NCBI RefSeq assembly: GCF_028453695.1
Contig: NC_135776.1
Coordinates: 13,834,663 to 13,898,662 of the forward strand
DNA from: Augochlora pura
Taxonomy: Eukaryota > Arthropoda > Insecta > Hymenoptera > Halictidae
Reading direction: 5' to 3'
DNA: 64,000 bases
Positions 48,368 through 61,486 of the stretch are shown here, one piece after another; the stretch's first letter is position 1; the number at the start of each line of letters is the position of its first letter. Below the pieces are notes generated by a model. That model worked only from the letters and a program-made list of their open reading frames with translations, did not search any database and was not told where the DNA came from. A program made the translations under genes and the position numbers.

Positions 48368-49136
48368 TTAGGTTGGGGAAAAAGAAATCCATTATTTTTT
48401 CGGTAGATCAAACTTATTTTAAAAATATTGATCAAACGAAAGGTGACATTTGGCACTACAAAAATTCTTTTTCTGTCTTTTGTTTGGTTCATTCAGTTGT
48501 GAGCTACAGGGTGTTAAAAATGGAAGTCAACATAGAGAAAATTCGGTACATTTTACAATTTTTTTTTATAAAGGTGAAAATGCAAGCCAAGCGGCTGAAA
48601 TTGTGAATGGTGTTTATGGTCCCAATACTGTAATAGCCAATTTGGCGCAAATTTGGTTTCACCGGTTCCGTTCAGGTATTTTTCATGGTAAATATGCGCC
48701 TCGTACAGGTGGGCCTGTCGTAGAAGATGTTGACAAAATCACAGAAATAATCGAAATTGACAGGCATGTTAGCAGTCGTAGCGTCGCCCGGGAGCTAAAA
48801 ATCGACCATGATATGGTTTTAGACTATTTTCACAAAGCATCCACCATATAGTCCGGACCTGGTACCAAGCGATTACCATGTTTATCTTGCATTACAAAAC
48901 TTCCTTAGTGATAAGAAATTGGCATCGAGAGAAGATTGTGAAAGTCGATTGCAAGAGTTTTTCGCTAATAGGGGTCAATACTTCTACGAGAAAGGCATTA
49001 TGAAGGTACCTTTAAAATGGCAGCAAATTATAGAACAAAACGGTGCATATTTCACCTAAATCGGACAATCGGAAACATTTTAAATAAAGTGTTGAAGTTC
49101 ACGTAAAAATAATGGATGTCGTTCTCCCCAACCTGA
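48368..49136 (+). mobile_element. Internally deleted mariner-family transposon
   Basis: The left end TTAGGTTGGGGAAAAAG and right end (reverse) TCAGGTTGGGGAGAACG are inverted repeats of about 33 bp, both continuing through ATCCATTATTTTT, with TA outside each (48366-48367 and 49137-49138). At 769 bp it is some 500 bp shorter than a typical 1.3-kb mariner. TA target duplication and terminal repeats are the family signature. Both ends are preserved, so the element could in principle have been moved by a transposase supplied in trans. Confidence 0.92.
48520..49059 (+). pseudogene. Mariner transposase remnant, frameshifted and core-deleted
   Basis: The reading starts at ATG 48520 (MEVNIEKIRYILQFFF), shifts frame at a T9 run near 48562, and continues through the N-terminal DNA-binding region (NASQAAEIVNGVYG, W.RFRSG, VDRHVSSRSVA). 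It breaks at about 48838 and resumes in another frame at HPPYSPDLVPSDYH, running to a stop at 49057. In the mariner D,D34D nuclease, the first two catalytic Asp and the sequence between them fall in the deletion; only the third (PSDYH) remains. The protein is inactive. A full-length mariner transposase is about 345 residues. Confidence 0.92.
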
Positions 49137-49138
49137 TA

Positions 49139-52100
49139 TATTTTCTTTATTTCAGAGTATTGTTTTATGTAAAGAAAAGCGCACAACTTTTGTACGACAA
49201 TCGGGCGCACAGGTAAAACGTCGAAGAGACCAGGTGTCGCGCGAAATCATGGCGGCCGTGTTCGGTAAATACCTCGCTGCCCTGGTCTGTTGTTTCAAGA
49301 GAACGCCGCGCGAATAAGTGGCAGCCGGCTCTTCTAATTAATCCACTTTGTTTGATTAGATGTCGACGACCAGCGCGGAAATTAACTGTGGACTCTAAAA
49401 CGGTATGTACCGATGGCTTGTAACTGACCGCGGGTGTTAACGATTCTCGGGAACTGCCGTGTTTCCGGCGAACCGTTCCCCGTTACCTGCACTTCGACGT
49501 TCACCGATCGAACTCCCCTGCAACATGGGATTTGACGGTTCTTCTATGGCGCGGTGCGGCGTGTTCAATTTAAGCCATGGCCATCGAGGTCGATTTTCCT
49601 TGCGTTCCAATCTATTGTATTCTACTCGTCGCGAGAATAAAATGTCTCGAATAGGCACGAGGTAAACTGTTTATGTAAAAGTAATGTTAAAGCATCGGCG
49701 ATTTTTAAACATATTATTCAGAGTGCTGTATTTTTTTTTTTAATCAAATGTATGTTTAAGTTATTTGCTGTTGATGGAGCAGTGGTAATTGATGATGTAA
49801 ATTGATGTATTTTCATGTATAATATAATTAATAAAATAAATAATAATGGTGATTCGTTAATAAAATGTCAGAACTGTTATTAGGAAAGTATGCATGTTCC
49901 TCGAGTACTATAATACTTCCCATGATGCACACACAATTTTTGGCAACTGCTCTCTCAGATTTTGTATACTGAATATTTATATTTATATAATATAGATGAT
50001 AAAATAAAATCAATAATAATAATAATTAATTAGTAAAATGTGTGAACTGTCATTAGAAAATTATGCATAAGTTCTACGAGTACTATAATTCTCCCCATCA
50101 TGCACATATTAAATAGTAAAAGAATAAAAGTTAACTTCATATGAAGCAAATAATCTTCCTCTCTACAATAAAAAATTGAAACAAGAACATGAAGCAGACA
50201 ATTCGAGATTCTGCTACCTGTTTAAGCTTTCGCAATCCGACACGGGGTCCTCGAAGACAGAAATTGGAGGACACGTGACACGTTGGCGGGAGATCGACAG
50301 TAGTCAGTCGACGGGTCCCATTCGGCGCTAATGAAGCGGCTAAATGGATAATTAAATGAAAGACGGCGGGCGATACATAATCTAGAGGACACGCCGGATC
50401 ATTAAAATAAGCCCGAGAGCGTATCGTAATCCGCAAAATCAGTCGAAATGCCACACGCTTCGATCAATCGCCGGCGCATCAGATAATTAGTTTCTATTCG
50501 AATTAATTTGCCGCGACCGCATCATCCGGGCGCAATTAATTAATTGTGTATATAACTCGGAAATCGGTCCGGTGCCGGCCAGAGAATTTCATTGGCGATC
50601 GCCGCGACATTTTTTTGGGGAACGATGCGTTCGAACAGAAATGCTTTATGCATTCCCCGCATTTTAATTAAACCTCACATTCGCCAATTTCATGAGTTAT
50701 TCATCGGCCGGCGCACTCACGGTCCTGCATAAATTGAAATTTAAGAACGAACGTATCCCCCGGGACTTTAATTAAACGATACCCCAATCCAATTTTGTTC
50801 TCGCATGATATTTACAGAATCCACTATCATTGTGTACCGTTTCCCTCGAAAGTGCATTGTAATTCGAACTTTTATTTGATATCGCAGCAGCCCGCAGCAT
50901 GTACCTCACAATTACAAAATTAATTGCGGAGAACGCTTTTGTATCGTTCCACCGAAACGGGGGGGCTCCGTGTGTTTTATTAATTATTTTGTACAAAATT
51001 CGTTGCGCGAATTTCTTCAGATGCATTGATCAATTAAGGTAAATGATATTTGTACGTGTCGCGCACGTGATTATAAATTTCCATATGATGGACTCGGTCG
51101 TACAAGTTGCGGTAAAGCAAAAATACACACTGTAAATTAATCATAAAATGAATAATAAAATAAATAAATCATAAAATAAACAACAATGAATCACAAATTA
51201 ATTAATGTAACAGTAAATGAAAATAATAAACGTATTGTTAAAGAACAGAGCTACCAAACTGGTAACAAAAAGGTAAAAATACTAAAAAAAGGTAATAAAT
51301 ATTTTTCAAATATTTGTTTATATTTGTAAAAATGGTTAAAAGTATATTCTGCAGCAAATCATATAAAATGGAAATACCAAAAGTCGGAGATGCTTTTTTC
51401 GATTTACAGTCCGAACGACTTCAAAAGGAAGAACACAAAAGGAATCACGCGGAAATTAAAAATAAAAAAAAAACAACGAACAAACTCGCATTACCTCGTC
51501 GGGCAAAGTCGTTTCACCGTGACCGTCAAGGGGCAATAGATGAACTGAATTATTCTCTTAGAGCCGGCGACTGCGGCTTTCATCCGTCAAGCGTTCTGTC
51601 CGCCGACATTTAAAACCGCACAGTGGCGCGCGCAAACATCACATTTCCCCGGCGAAAACATTAACTGTCCGGAGGGGGATCCCGTAATAACCGCGACAAA
51701 CATGAAAGAAACGGGAGAGGGAACTCGACGGATTCAAGAGCCGCTTTAACATTTGCCTCTAATTATTTATTTCCTCGCGGACGAAGCTAAAGAACCTCGA
51801 GTGCGTCGGCGTTGTCGCGGTGCGGCGAAAAGCCGGATTTTCGCGTTCCGGTATCTGTCCTGATCCTCTTCCGACTTTTCCCCGACAGCGATGACAAAAT
51901 AATGACGGACGTTCACCCCTCTCGTTAGAGGGTTGTCTACCGTCTTCCACCGATGCCACTTTCCCGTCGAAACTGCACGGTTAAGGAGGCGTTCTCTGTT
52001 CACGAGACAATAGGCCGACCTTTCTTTTTCCGAGTCGATCGACACCGGCCACTTTCGGCCCACGAAAATAAACACTTTGGTCGCGATCTGTGCCTTCTGC

Positions 52101-52620
52101 TTATTTCTTAGCATTATTAATATGTAAATTAAATTAATCATTAGTCGCGGATAAATTTAGTCAATTATCTGTTTGTTAAAATTAAATGTAAAAGTACTGT
52201 ATAAGTCGAAGCTACAGGTTGCTATCATTTTTAATTATACAGTTATATTGTGATTCTAAAATATTCTGATGAAGAAATTATTGTTAAAAGTTATTATTAT
52301 TATTAGAAATTATCGTTACTTAAAATTATTATTACTATTAGAAATTATCATTAGTTAAAATTATTATTACTCTTAGAAATTACGATTACTAAAAATTATT
52401 ATAACTATGCTACCAATCCTTATACAAAATAAACATTCTCTACCCATCATAACTTTCGCCCTTTAACGATTTCGTTAAAATTAATTACATTGATACTCTT
52501 AAATTGCTTAAATCTTTCCACTGCTACAAATGAAAGCTACTCACTACAATAACATAAAAGCATTAAACCTAAACTTCAGTTCCAACAGAAAAATCGTACA
52601 AAATCTGTGAAAATCCAGTT
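49139..52620. other. Non-coding block
   Basis: GC-richer 49200-49680 and 50210-51030 alternate with AT-rich parts. A duplicated segment of about 180 bp is present: TAATAATGGTGATTCG...ATGCACACACAATTTT near 49840-49940 resembles TAATAATAATAATTAA...ATGCACATATTAAATAG near 50010-50110. ORFs at 51314-51613 (+) and 52141-51767 (-) are unrecognised. Confidence 0.4.
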
Positions 52621-52673
52621 TTGTCACAGCTAAAAAAAATATAAACTACATATTGTTATAAGATAACGTATAC

Positions 52674-52808
52674 ATGTATGGCAAATTCATACAGTTGGAA
52701 GTCGGTGTTTCCAGTGTGAACAAAGTCGATTTCACGCAGGAATGCGAACTAACAACGGACACGCTACATATTTACTTTTATACAACCCTTGGCATTTATT
52801 GTAAGTAG
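52674..52808 (+). other. Weak exon or short ORF candidate
   Basis: A 44-codon reading begins at ATG 52674 and passes CATACAG, TTTCCAG and TTCACGCAG acceptor-like words before an ATT|GTAAGTAG donor-like site at 52800. The translation includes LEVGVSSVNKVDFTQ. I do not recognise it, and the pyrimidine tracts are poor. Confidence 0.15.
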
Positions 52809-54082
52809 GAGCAACAAGATGGCACCGCGCGCTGTTAACCGCCAGTTAACATAATCAACGTTAATGTCGTTAGCATCGCGATCATTGTTATCGTTATTGT
52901 TACTGCCGTTTGTGCCGGTTCTATCGGCCCGGTAAATCGTATTATTCGCGAACCTGTTATTACTCGTAATATCGCTTCTATCGTAGCCATAATCGATACA
53001 GTGAAATCGGCGACACCGCGGTCTACGCGATTATGATTGTTCTCACAATGTGGTGCTATTTATAAGTTAATATTTCGCGAGGTCTTTTTGAACCTCGCGA
53101 AACCACTATGCGATAATGTAAACAAATATGCTACCCTTCAACTACCAGATCGATTTGTTATTATTATTTTTATATAGGAATTGCTATACTATAATATACA
53201 TTATTGTTATTAATATACTATAGTATATATTGTAGTTATTACTAGTATCACTATATAGTATATTATAATTGTTATTTGTTATTCATGTATGGTATAGATA
53301 GTGATGTTATTGCTATGTGTCATAATTATTATTATTACTGCTATATATTATAGTTATTACTACTATTAATATATTATTTATGAAGTAAATATTTATGTAG
53401 TATATAATATATGTAGTGTAGTATGTATACATATTACTATTACTACAATTATTAGTTATTACTACAATATTATTCATTAAGTAAATATTCATACAATAAA
53501 TTGTGTTTCCTATTTAATTGAATTACAGGTATTTAAAGTTCAATTAAGACGACATTGAATGAGAAATATATTTTACTAAAGCAATTTCCATAAAATATAT
53601 TAGATATTTACAAATACATATTGAATAACGTTTTCTTGTTCTTTACCCTTTTATTTCTTAAATAAACCTACTATTTTAATACTAATGGAGTTCGCTCTTG
53701 AACCTCATCAACGTCTGTTACCAATTTATAATTCTTAATCGGTGTTAGAGTGGAATCCTGTCACAGTGTAACCATGTTCTAGCATGCCGTGTTCTACGGG
53801 GGTTATTTCCAATTCTCAAACCGTGTTAGAGCAGAATCGTGTCAGAGCAAAACCGAGGTATAGGGGTGCCATGTCGTACGGGAGTTACGTGGTACTCTTC
53901 ACCTGTAGAAAATAGAAATTTCTTCACTATCGCTCAAATTTTCCGAAAATGTGACACCGTGCTACAAAGAACAATATAATGAAAATTGCGTTGAGGTTAT
54001 CGAGGAGATTATGGCAAGAAGACGAATTATTATTACTTTATTGAGAGCTGTAATTGTCGATCCTACTGTGGCGACCCTGATT
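52809..54082. other. Non-coding block with AT-rich array
   Basis: 53150-53500 is an AT-rich stretch of ATTACTA and TATAGTATA words. GTGTTAGAG(T/C)(G/A)GAATC(C/G)TGTCA occurs twice, at about 53743 and 53824, as a diverged 80-bp direct repeat. No gene. Confidence 0.45.
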
Positions 54083-54086
54083 TTAA

Positions 54087-54330
54087 CCCTTTGCGGTGCC
54101 ATTTTCTTTAGAAATTGCACGATTAGAATTTCTTCGATCGCACTAAATTCTTAGATGAAAAAGGAAATTTTATATTTATCGTGTGCTTATATCTACTTGA
54201 AAGTTTAAATATTGGTAACGAGAGAATAAAATTTTATTCCCAGTTAAAGGAACGGATGAATATTCATACCTAATAGATTATTACTAGAAATCTCCGTCAC
54301 GAGTCTGACTCGTTAAAGTACGGCAAGGGG
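54087..54330. mobile_element. piggyBac-type MITE (244 bp, second subfamily)
   Basis: It starts CCCTTTGCGGTGCCATTTTC and ends AAAGTACGGCAAGGGG, with TTAA on both sides (54083-54086 and 54331-54334). The right part CACGAGTCTGACTCGTTA ties it to the copies at 38392 and 20362. Confidence 0.82.
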
Positions 54331-54334
54331 TTAA

Positions 54335-56813
54335 CAACTAGGCTTCGTTTAGCGCGGTCTGTTTATGCGCGCACAAGGATATACAAAAATGGTTCATTGT
54401 GTTAGGACGCCCGATGCCATACAGTATTGGTATAAACGGTTTAACGACCTGTATAAAAAGCGATGTACAATCATTTTCAAACACTTTTTCCTTTTCCGAG
54501 TTCGACCAGTAAAGAGACAGCGAGACCTCCACCGTCACTGTATCCGCGCCAAATATAATAAAGAGTGTAGAGGAGCATTTTTATCGTGTCCAATATACTT
54601 TACCACGCAATCCTCCACACTACAATTTTATAAAAGGTAAATTCAAGACTGTCTAACTTGATGGTGAAGTTATTCTTGGCTAAATAATTACGATTATAAA
54701 ATAATTTATTTTAATTCTGTAGCAGGCTTTGAAGTAAAACACGAAAGATTTTGTGTTGCTAGACTGCCGGATGTTAATGCACAACAAACACCGTAAAGTG
54801 CATGTGACATTTGTGCACGGAAAATATGCAAAACATGCTTGAAAAATATGCAAAGTATGTAACTACATTAGAAAACATAACACAATGAGTAGACCGCGGA
54901 TGTTTATGCGAAGTGAGAAACCTCCGCGTATGTTACAACATCCAAGGACTAGATAGAAATGCATTTTATTTTTCCAAATAATATTAACACAAATCCAGGA
55001 TACGAAAACAGTAGTTTTAAATTCACGAAACATTTTCGCTATTCTCATAACAACGAGAAATATACAGGGTGTCTCAAAAGTCGCCCTAAACTGATAAATA
55101 AAGTGTTGCCGTGATCACACCACTATAAAACATAAGTTTTAGGTACGCGTAGGTGTTGATTTCATTGCGATTGAAAAAGGTGTGTCAGGTGAAGATTGAA
55201 AATCAGTGAAAACCCGTGGGAACGGAGATTCGAATGCGAACGGACAGACGGGGTGGTTATCTTATCGCGCGGTTGACGCGATTTTTCGAAGTGTCCTCGC
55301 GTGACTCGCGGCGCCGCGCCAGTGTTCCAAAACGATGGGAATTTATGGTTCATGGAGATATGGGCAGCGCGTCCGTAGTCCGTACATCGAATTTCACCGC
55401 GATCGATGTAGCAACGTGCTCGACCAGCGGATCAACGCGGTCAAAAACGGAGTTTTGGCTCGCGGCCCGGAAGCCTATTCAGGTGTACCGTAAACATATC
55501 CATTTTCTGTTTGCCTGTACGGCGTCCGCTAGCGAGTGATACACCGAGCGCACGGAATCTCCTCACCGTTGACTGACGCTGGCAAACAACTCCAAAGAAC
55601 ACGGAACTTTGCCCGGAAAAACTGGCTGCCGCATACCAAGTACCGCGCCACTTTATCGTCCGCCATGTTCGACTATACTTTGCCCGAGGAACTCGATTTC
55701 GCGGATACCTACTTACGAACAATGAATAAATTAACGCCAGTGTCGTTTGTTTCCCCCTGTTCAGCCTCGCTGGTTAAATAATTTCTTATCTGCTCCAAGC
55801 TATTTTTATTCGAAATCCGAAACCTTTTTTTTATGATTTATCGCAAGGTGTACAGTGTGAAATTGAAGGTATTTGTGTGTACCATGTATTATATAACATT
55901 TGTTAGCGTGGAAATTATTTTGTAATGTGGCAGAACAATATTTTAAGATTTCAGATTCTTATATTCAATTTCCTAGTTTAAGCAATTTAATCCTTAAGGG
56001 AATTATAAATGAGTTAAAATTTGTATAAGGTGGAACACCATTATTATTTAAAAACGATCAGACGAATAATATCTTAAGAAATAGTTACTGTACTATTTGA
56101 TCCGGACATTTTTCATTAAGAGCTCCTTGATTATTTTATTTTATTTAATCCCTTACAGTAACGCTGCTAATAACTTATCTGATAAGAAATCAGCTGAAAT
56201 TCTTCGGTTTGTTTGCACTTGCTAACTTAAAACCAAACTTTCGGGCAAACTTTACAGAACCTCGTTCTAGAGTTTGATGAGAATCATTTTTCAGAGTAGG
56301 AAGCTTCACTGTGAGAGACCTAATTATTAATCCTCTCCGAGTGTTGCTTCGAAATCTTCTCATTTACTTTATGCAATTTATTTTAGAATATTTCGTGTCA
56401 ACTATAAAAATCAATATACGACTAATACTCGCTGCGAATTTCTTTTACTCCTCACAATATGTGGTGTTCCATTATTAATAAAAATATTAATACTTGTAAA
56501 AATATAGTAGTCGAATGTCAAATTTATTTATCCAAGTTCCAATTTCTAGTAAATTATCGACCAAAGTTACAGACTTTATCACTTTATCTATTACGTAAAC
56601 GTATTATTAGAATTCAACAAACGCAATTAACATTGCCTAGATAAATGAAACTCGTGTGCGACTGTATCGCACAATTTTACGAACAATTGTCCTCCATGTT
56701 CTCTTTCGCCAAGCCTGATACAAACGACCGCCATTTCCCAAAAGCCGCACTCGCGTCCAATAACCGCAGACGAAAGCGAAAGCGATAATTTTTCACTCTC
56801 GGGCCAGGTTACA
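54335..56813. other. Non-coding block
   Basis: ACAGGGTGTCTCAAAAGTCG at 55065 looks like the outer end of a DNA transposon (compare GGGACACCCTTT at 14613), but no matching opposite end was found. 55200-55700 is GC-rich and open on both strands (107 codons +, 93 codons -), with no recognised protein. Confidence 0.4.
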
Positions 56814-56839
56814 CCGTGTGCTACACCGATTCTAATTAC

Positions 56840-56866
56840 CTTCAATCGAGCAATCAAACGCGTACA
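56840..56866 (-). other. Weak 27-bp microexon candidate
   Basis: On the minus strand, TTTTTTATATTTGCTGACAG is followed by 27 bases and a TGAAG|GTAATT donor. Two of three frames are open. Its size and signals are compatible with a microexon of a minus-strand gene, but are also easily reached by chance. Confidence 0.15.
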
Positions 56867-59800
56867 CTGTCAGCAAATATAAAAAAGCCATTTACCGAGC
56901 AAACATAGCTCGCGAGGTGGGAAGCATTTACGCCGGCACGTCTCTCGCCGCGCCTAAACCCCATTACCCTTTAATCGTAACAAAATACAAGGGGAAGAGT
57001 GGGAGATTGACTTGGTCGCAAACTTTTTCCATCAGCGCGCCATTATTTGTTTATCACCGGGGATAGTCTCGCGCGTAGTTCCCTTGCGGGGATGCCGCGT
57101 GAACAGGTATCGTGTCACGGGGGTCTGTAATTAGGGGATCTATTTGCCGGGATAAATGGCAACAACACTTCGGACCACGCGTCTCGAACTCTTGTCCAAA
57201 CATTTCGGATGAACTTTCCGGTTCGGCTCGTTCGACCCGAATCGAAGAAACTTCTGGAACTCCGGCGAGCCTGAAAGCTTTCTCATTCGCCTCTGGCCGA
57301 CGCTGATATCCGGCAAAGTCCGAGTTTTATGGGATTTCCTGCAGGTTTTCTCGAGCCGTCGGAGCATCCCCCGCGTTAAAAATATTGGATCGGTGCACCG
57401 GGAACCGTTCCCGCCAATGAGAAATTGTTCCAACGCCGCGCCCACTGTTGTGTTCATCATTTACCCTTGCTCCGAGATCGTATAATATGATTTTCATTAG
57501 ATCAACACCGAGGGAAACAAAGGTTTTCCATTATCGTTGCCGGTCGGCGAATTTTACGGCTCGTGGTAGTCGCGATTTCCTGAACCACCGGCTGCGAACT
57601 GCTGACGCTACATTGAGATTGATTGCGCTCGCGTTTCACGGGAGATCTGGTCAACTTGCTTCTAGAGGATGAACGATGCTTGGTACATTGTTTGCTGTGT
57701 TAAGGTTTGCTCTCGATTAGGTGGAGGTGTGTCGGAAATATTATTGCTACTGTTTTAGTTGCTGTGGAAAGTCGAGAAACGTGTTGTACGGACTTTGTGC
57801 ATTGTTAGGGGTGGCAAACCTTTTCGACATAGGATATACATATATCTGCATCTTATTTATATTTACTCACGTTTATATTTATTTATTTTAATTTATTTTA
57901 CTTTACTTTACTTTATTACTTATTTATTTATATATATTACACACCATATATTTATATATTATCATTAATTTAATTAAGTTAATTCTATTATAATCTTATC
58001 AATTTTTATTTCTTGTCGTGAACTTCATTAGAATTTAAAAACACTTCGAAACGGGGCGTTTCATTTGCCATATGCGAAAGAAACATTTCCAAGTAAATAG
58101 TTTTACAAATAATTTTATAAATGATTTGTTTGGAATCTATGGAAATTATATAATTGGTAAAATGTATTTTGCATAATTACTTTGACGAAACGTATTTCCA
58201 GCGATTCCTATTGCTTCAACGCTGTTGAATTTATACGAGTTCTGATTAAAGAAAAAATGTCTTCTGTGATGAGAAGATTTCCCGAGAACAACCGCCGGAC
58301 TTCTCTGAAGTTGTTTGCGGAAGTTATCTAGACAGAAGATATTTCACTTTTCTGGCGCAGCATCGTCAACCGTTATTGCCAAAGTTTATTCTTTTCGAAC
58401 AAACAAACGCCAGCATCATTGTATTAATTCGACATGTTTTTGTCTTCTTTTTACGATGATTAATCTTTTAATTACTGGAGGAAGCGTTTTATAGGTCTAC
58501 TAAGAATTTGTTTAAAGATCCCACTATAATAATAATATTTACTATTATTATACACTATATATTTATATCTATAATACTATAGCTATATACAATATTACAT
58601 ATTTACTATTTAATATTATAACAGTTTACTTTATAGAACGCAAAGTTCTTCCACAAATTCGAATAATAAATGACTCTGAAAATTACCCTTAAGTCTCAAC
58701 ATTTCTTAAAAATTACTAATCAACGTTCTCTACAATAGTTTTGTTCACCGACCTACATAACAAATTTACTGCATAATCGCCGTAACATTGATAACAAACA
58801 TCCGAACTTGTTCAGAAATCTTCGCGATTTTTCCCAGCCTTTTTATTTCTATGTCAGCGCGTTCCTTCGCGCGGCAAACACAGTTTGAAAGTCGCTTGAT
58901 CAGCAGCGAGAGAATGCAACGAGCAAAGTTCGAACAAAAAACCGGCAGACAAAGTGCCAGAGAGTCGAGAGAGAGAGAGAGATTGCCGCACTCGGGAAGT
59001 TAGCGCTGGCTGCGATTTTAATTTCCATGGGCAATAAGATGCGTAACGAGGCTTGTTACTTGTCATAATTGAAGTTTCCAACGAGCTCGCGATCGCGCCG
59101 CGGCATGTTAAAAAGAACCTCGCTAATGACCGGGCCCGGGGATAATTAAAACTTGCCAAGGAAAGAGTTAGCCGGCAAATCGGATTTCTCGTTCAATTTA
59201 TCGGCGACTTGTTTCGCTGTCAAAGCGGCGGAACGTTTTCGAGCGCGGTTTGTCCTTTGGTCCCCATTTTCCGCGATGATTTCGCAATTCCGTTGAAAAT
59301 TATACGAATTACATTTACGTGTATAATTTTTCCATTTCATTTAACTGTAAACCTTTCTTACAATTCGTTAAAATCATGATACAGATATAATCGACCTGCG
59401 AACTTTCAACGCTGAAATTAATAATTTAACGAGTCTCGATTAGCAATTCTTTGCCGTTGAAAAATGACTATCAGTATGTACATTAATATATTGAATAATG
59501 TACGGGCTATATATTGTTATTTCTATGTCATTGTATTATGTTAGAATAATATATTGTTAAGCGATATTCAATAATATAGAGCGTCGGTAAAAATTTATTG
59601 AAAATTAAAGTTGAGAGATCGCGTTTCCAATCCATAGTTTCCATATCCGCGTCGGATGTGAAGCGAAAGGATTATACGAGCCCCGCGAGGGAAATTCGGC
59701 AGGTGTGCGGCACGATTCACCTGCGAAGAGTGACAAAAAAAAAACTGGAGGGAGTATCGCAGGTAGAGTCGGCCGCGTAAAAGTTACGAGGGCCTTGTCG

Positions 59801-61486
59801 CGGCGCGACACGGGGAGCTTTCATGGTTTCCTCCTGGGTAATTTTATCGGCGACAGCGTGTGTCCGCGGCGTCGCTGTCATGTAAGAACTGATAACGGCC
59901 GCCAGGATGTCTGCGGGCGTGCACACGGGGCCGTGTGAGCCACCGAGCGGATTCAATTTTCCTCGGCGAACCAGGTCGCAGAGACCAATCGAAACGCGTC
60001 CCCGTTGCCCCGCCGGATTTCAACGCGGACGACCGAATAAATCCTCCTGCGACTTCGACGCCGAATGCCTGGGCTACCCTCCTGAACCCGCCAGAGACTC
60101 CTCCGGGTTATAGATTCACTCTCCGCAGGCTACCGCCTCCATTTTCGAGCGGAATGTCCGCGTCGCGTGATCCGCCTTCGCCCTCTTCAACTACCCTCTG
60201 AGTTATTTTACTGCCGCTCCACTCGATACGCCGTTCGCGAGCCTGTTTTCTGGCACGCTTCTCCTCCCTCGTATCTACAAGGTGTTCCGCGAAGTCTTCG
60301 GCAACGTGGAAATAATCGTTTCTTTTAATAAACACGCGTTTCATCTTTGTCAATTATCAAAATCGTCGACGTTGTTCTGTAACCCAGTTTACCTCTAACG
60401 TGATTACTGTAGAGTTATTAAGTTACTGTTATATAAAAGTTATATATTTATAATATATAGTATATATTGTATCTAGATTTGTTTATTTTGTATTTATTAA
60501 CGTACTAAAATGTTATTTTTATTGATTGCCTGGAGCATTTCCCTCCTCCGACACTTCCAATTCTCTGCTACCGTATGGGTACTCGGTTATTGAATAAACG
60601 TATATATTCACCTTTATCGTTCAATTTTAATACATTTTGATGATAGAATAAATAGATAAAGAAATAGAATAAATAAGTAGTGTACCCCGTAACTGATCAA
60701 TGAGAAGGGTTAAATAACGCCATGTATTTTATAAAAGAAATCGAAACGATTGTACGCGGCACGCCATTATTTTCCATAAAAATCACGGATCCGTCTGTTA
60801 TCGGTTCGAACGGCTATCATCGGGGTCAATACCGAGGGAACCGACATATCACAAATGCTATCCGGCATTGTAGAGAGTCCGGAAGCTGCGAAGGAGCCGC
60901 GGTTTCCAATAAGACGGGCCCGCAACAATGACCGGCCGGCGAATCTAAAAAATTGTCCCCCGCGAGCCGTTCGAACGACAATAGGATTTTGCCTGATAAT
61001 ACGATCTCGATGATAGTTCGGGCACACACATATATATATCCATCGCTTTTTCGCCAAACAATGTTGTCGCTCGGGGAAGAGGGGCTTTTAACATTAAATT
61101 GCCTCGCTCGCGTCTTATACTATTCGACGTCTTTGTGGACCATTCCGATTCTTCGGGCGAGCTCAAAGTTTGCACAGAGCTTCGCACCGTCGCGTCGCGT
61201 CGGCAAATAAAACGAATAACGATCGGGGCTATCCGGCCGCAGAACAAATGGCACAGTTCGCGACGCGGCTCGCGGCCACGCGATACCGTATTTTCGAGAA
61301 TCCTTGGCAGATCCTCTTCATTCGACCGCTCTCATTTTTATGGATAAAAGAGAATTATTTACTACCACATTATATTTACTATTTACATTATTTTATCTAT
61401 ACTATTGCTATCTATACTATTTTTATTACTATTTATATCTTTACTATTTACTATATTGACTTATATTATATACTATATTATTATAT
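56867..61486. other. Non-coding block with alternating GC islands
   Basis: GC-rich islands at 57050-57660, 58850-59260, 59600-60340 and 60760-61330 each show several overlapping ORFs on both strands, the mark of low stop density rather than genes. Between them lie AT-rich runs: TTTACTTTACTTTA at about 57895, TATAATA words at 58525-58620, and TACTATTTA words at 61370-61485. A (GA)n run is at about 58968-58982. AGAAGGGTTAA at 60704 may be a lone MITE right end. Confidence 0.45.
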
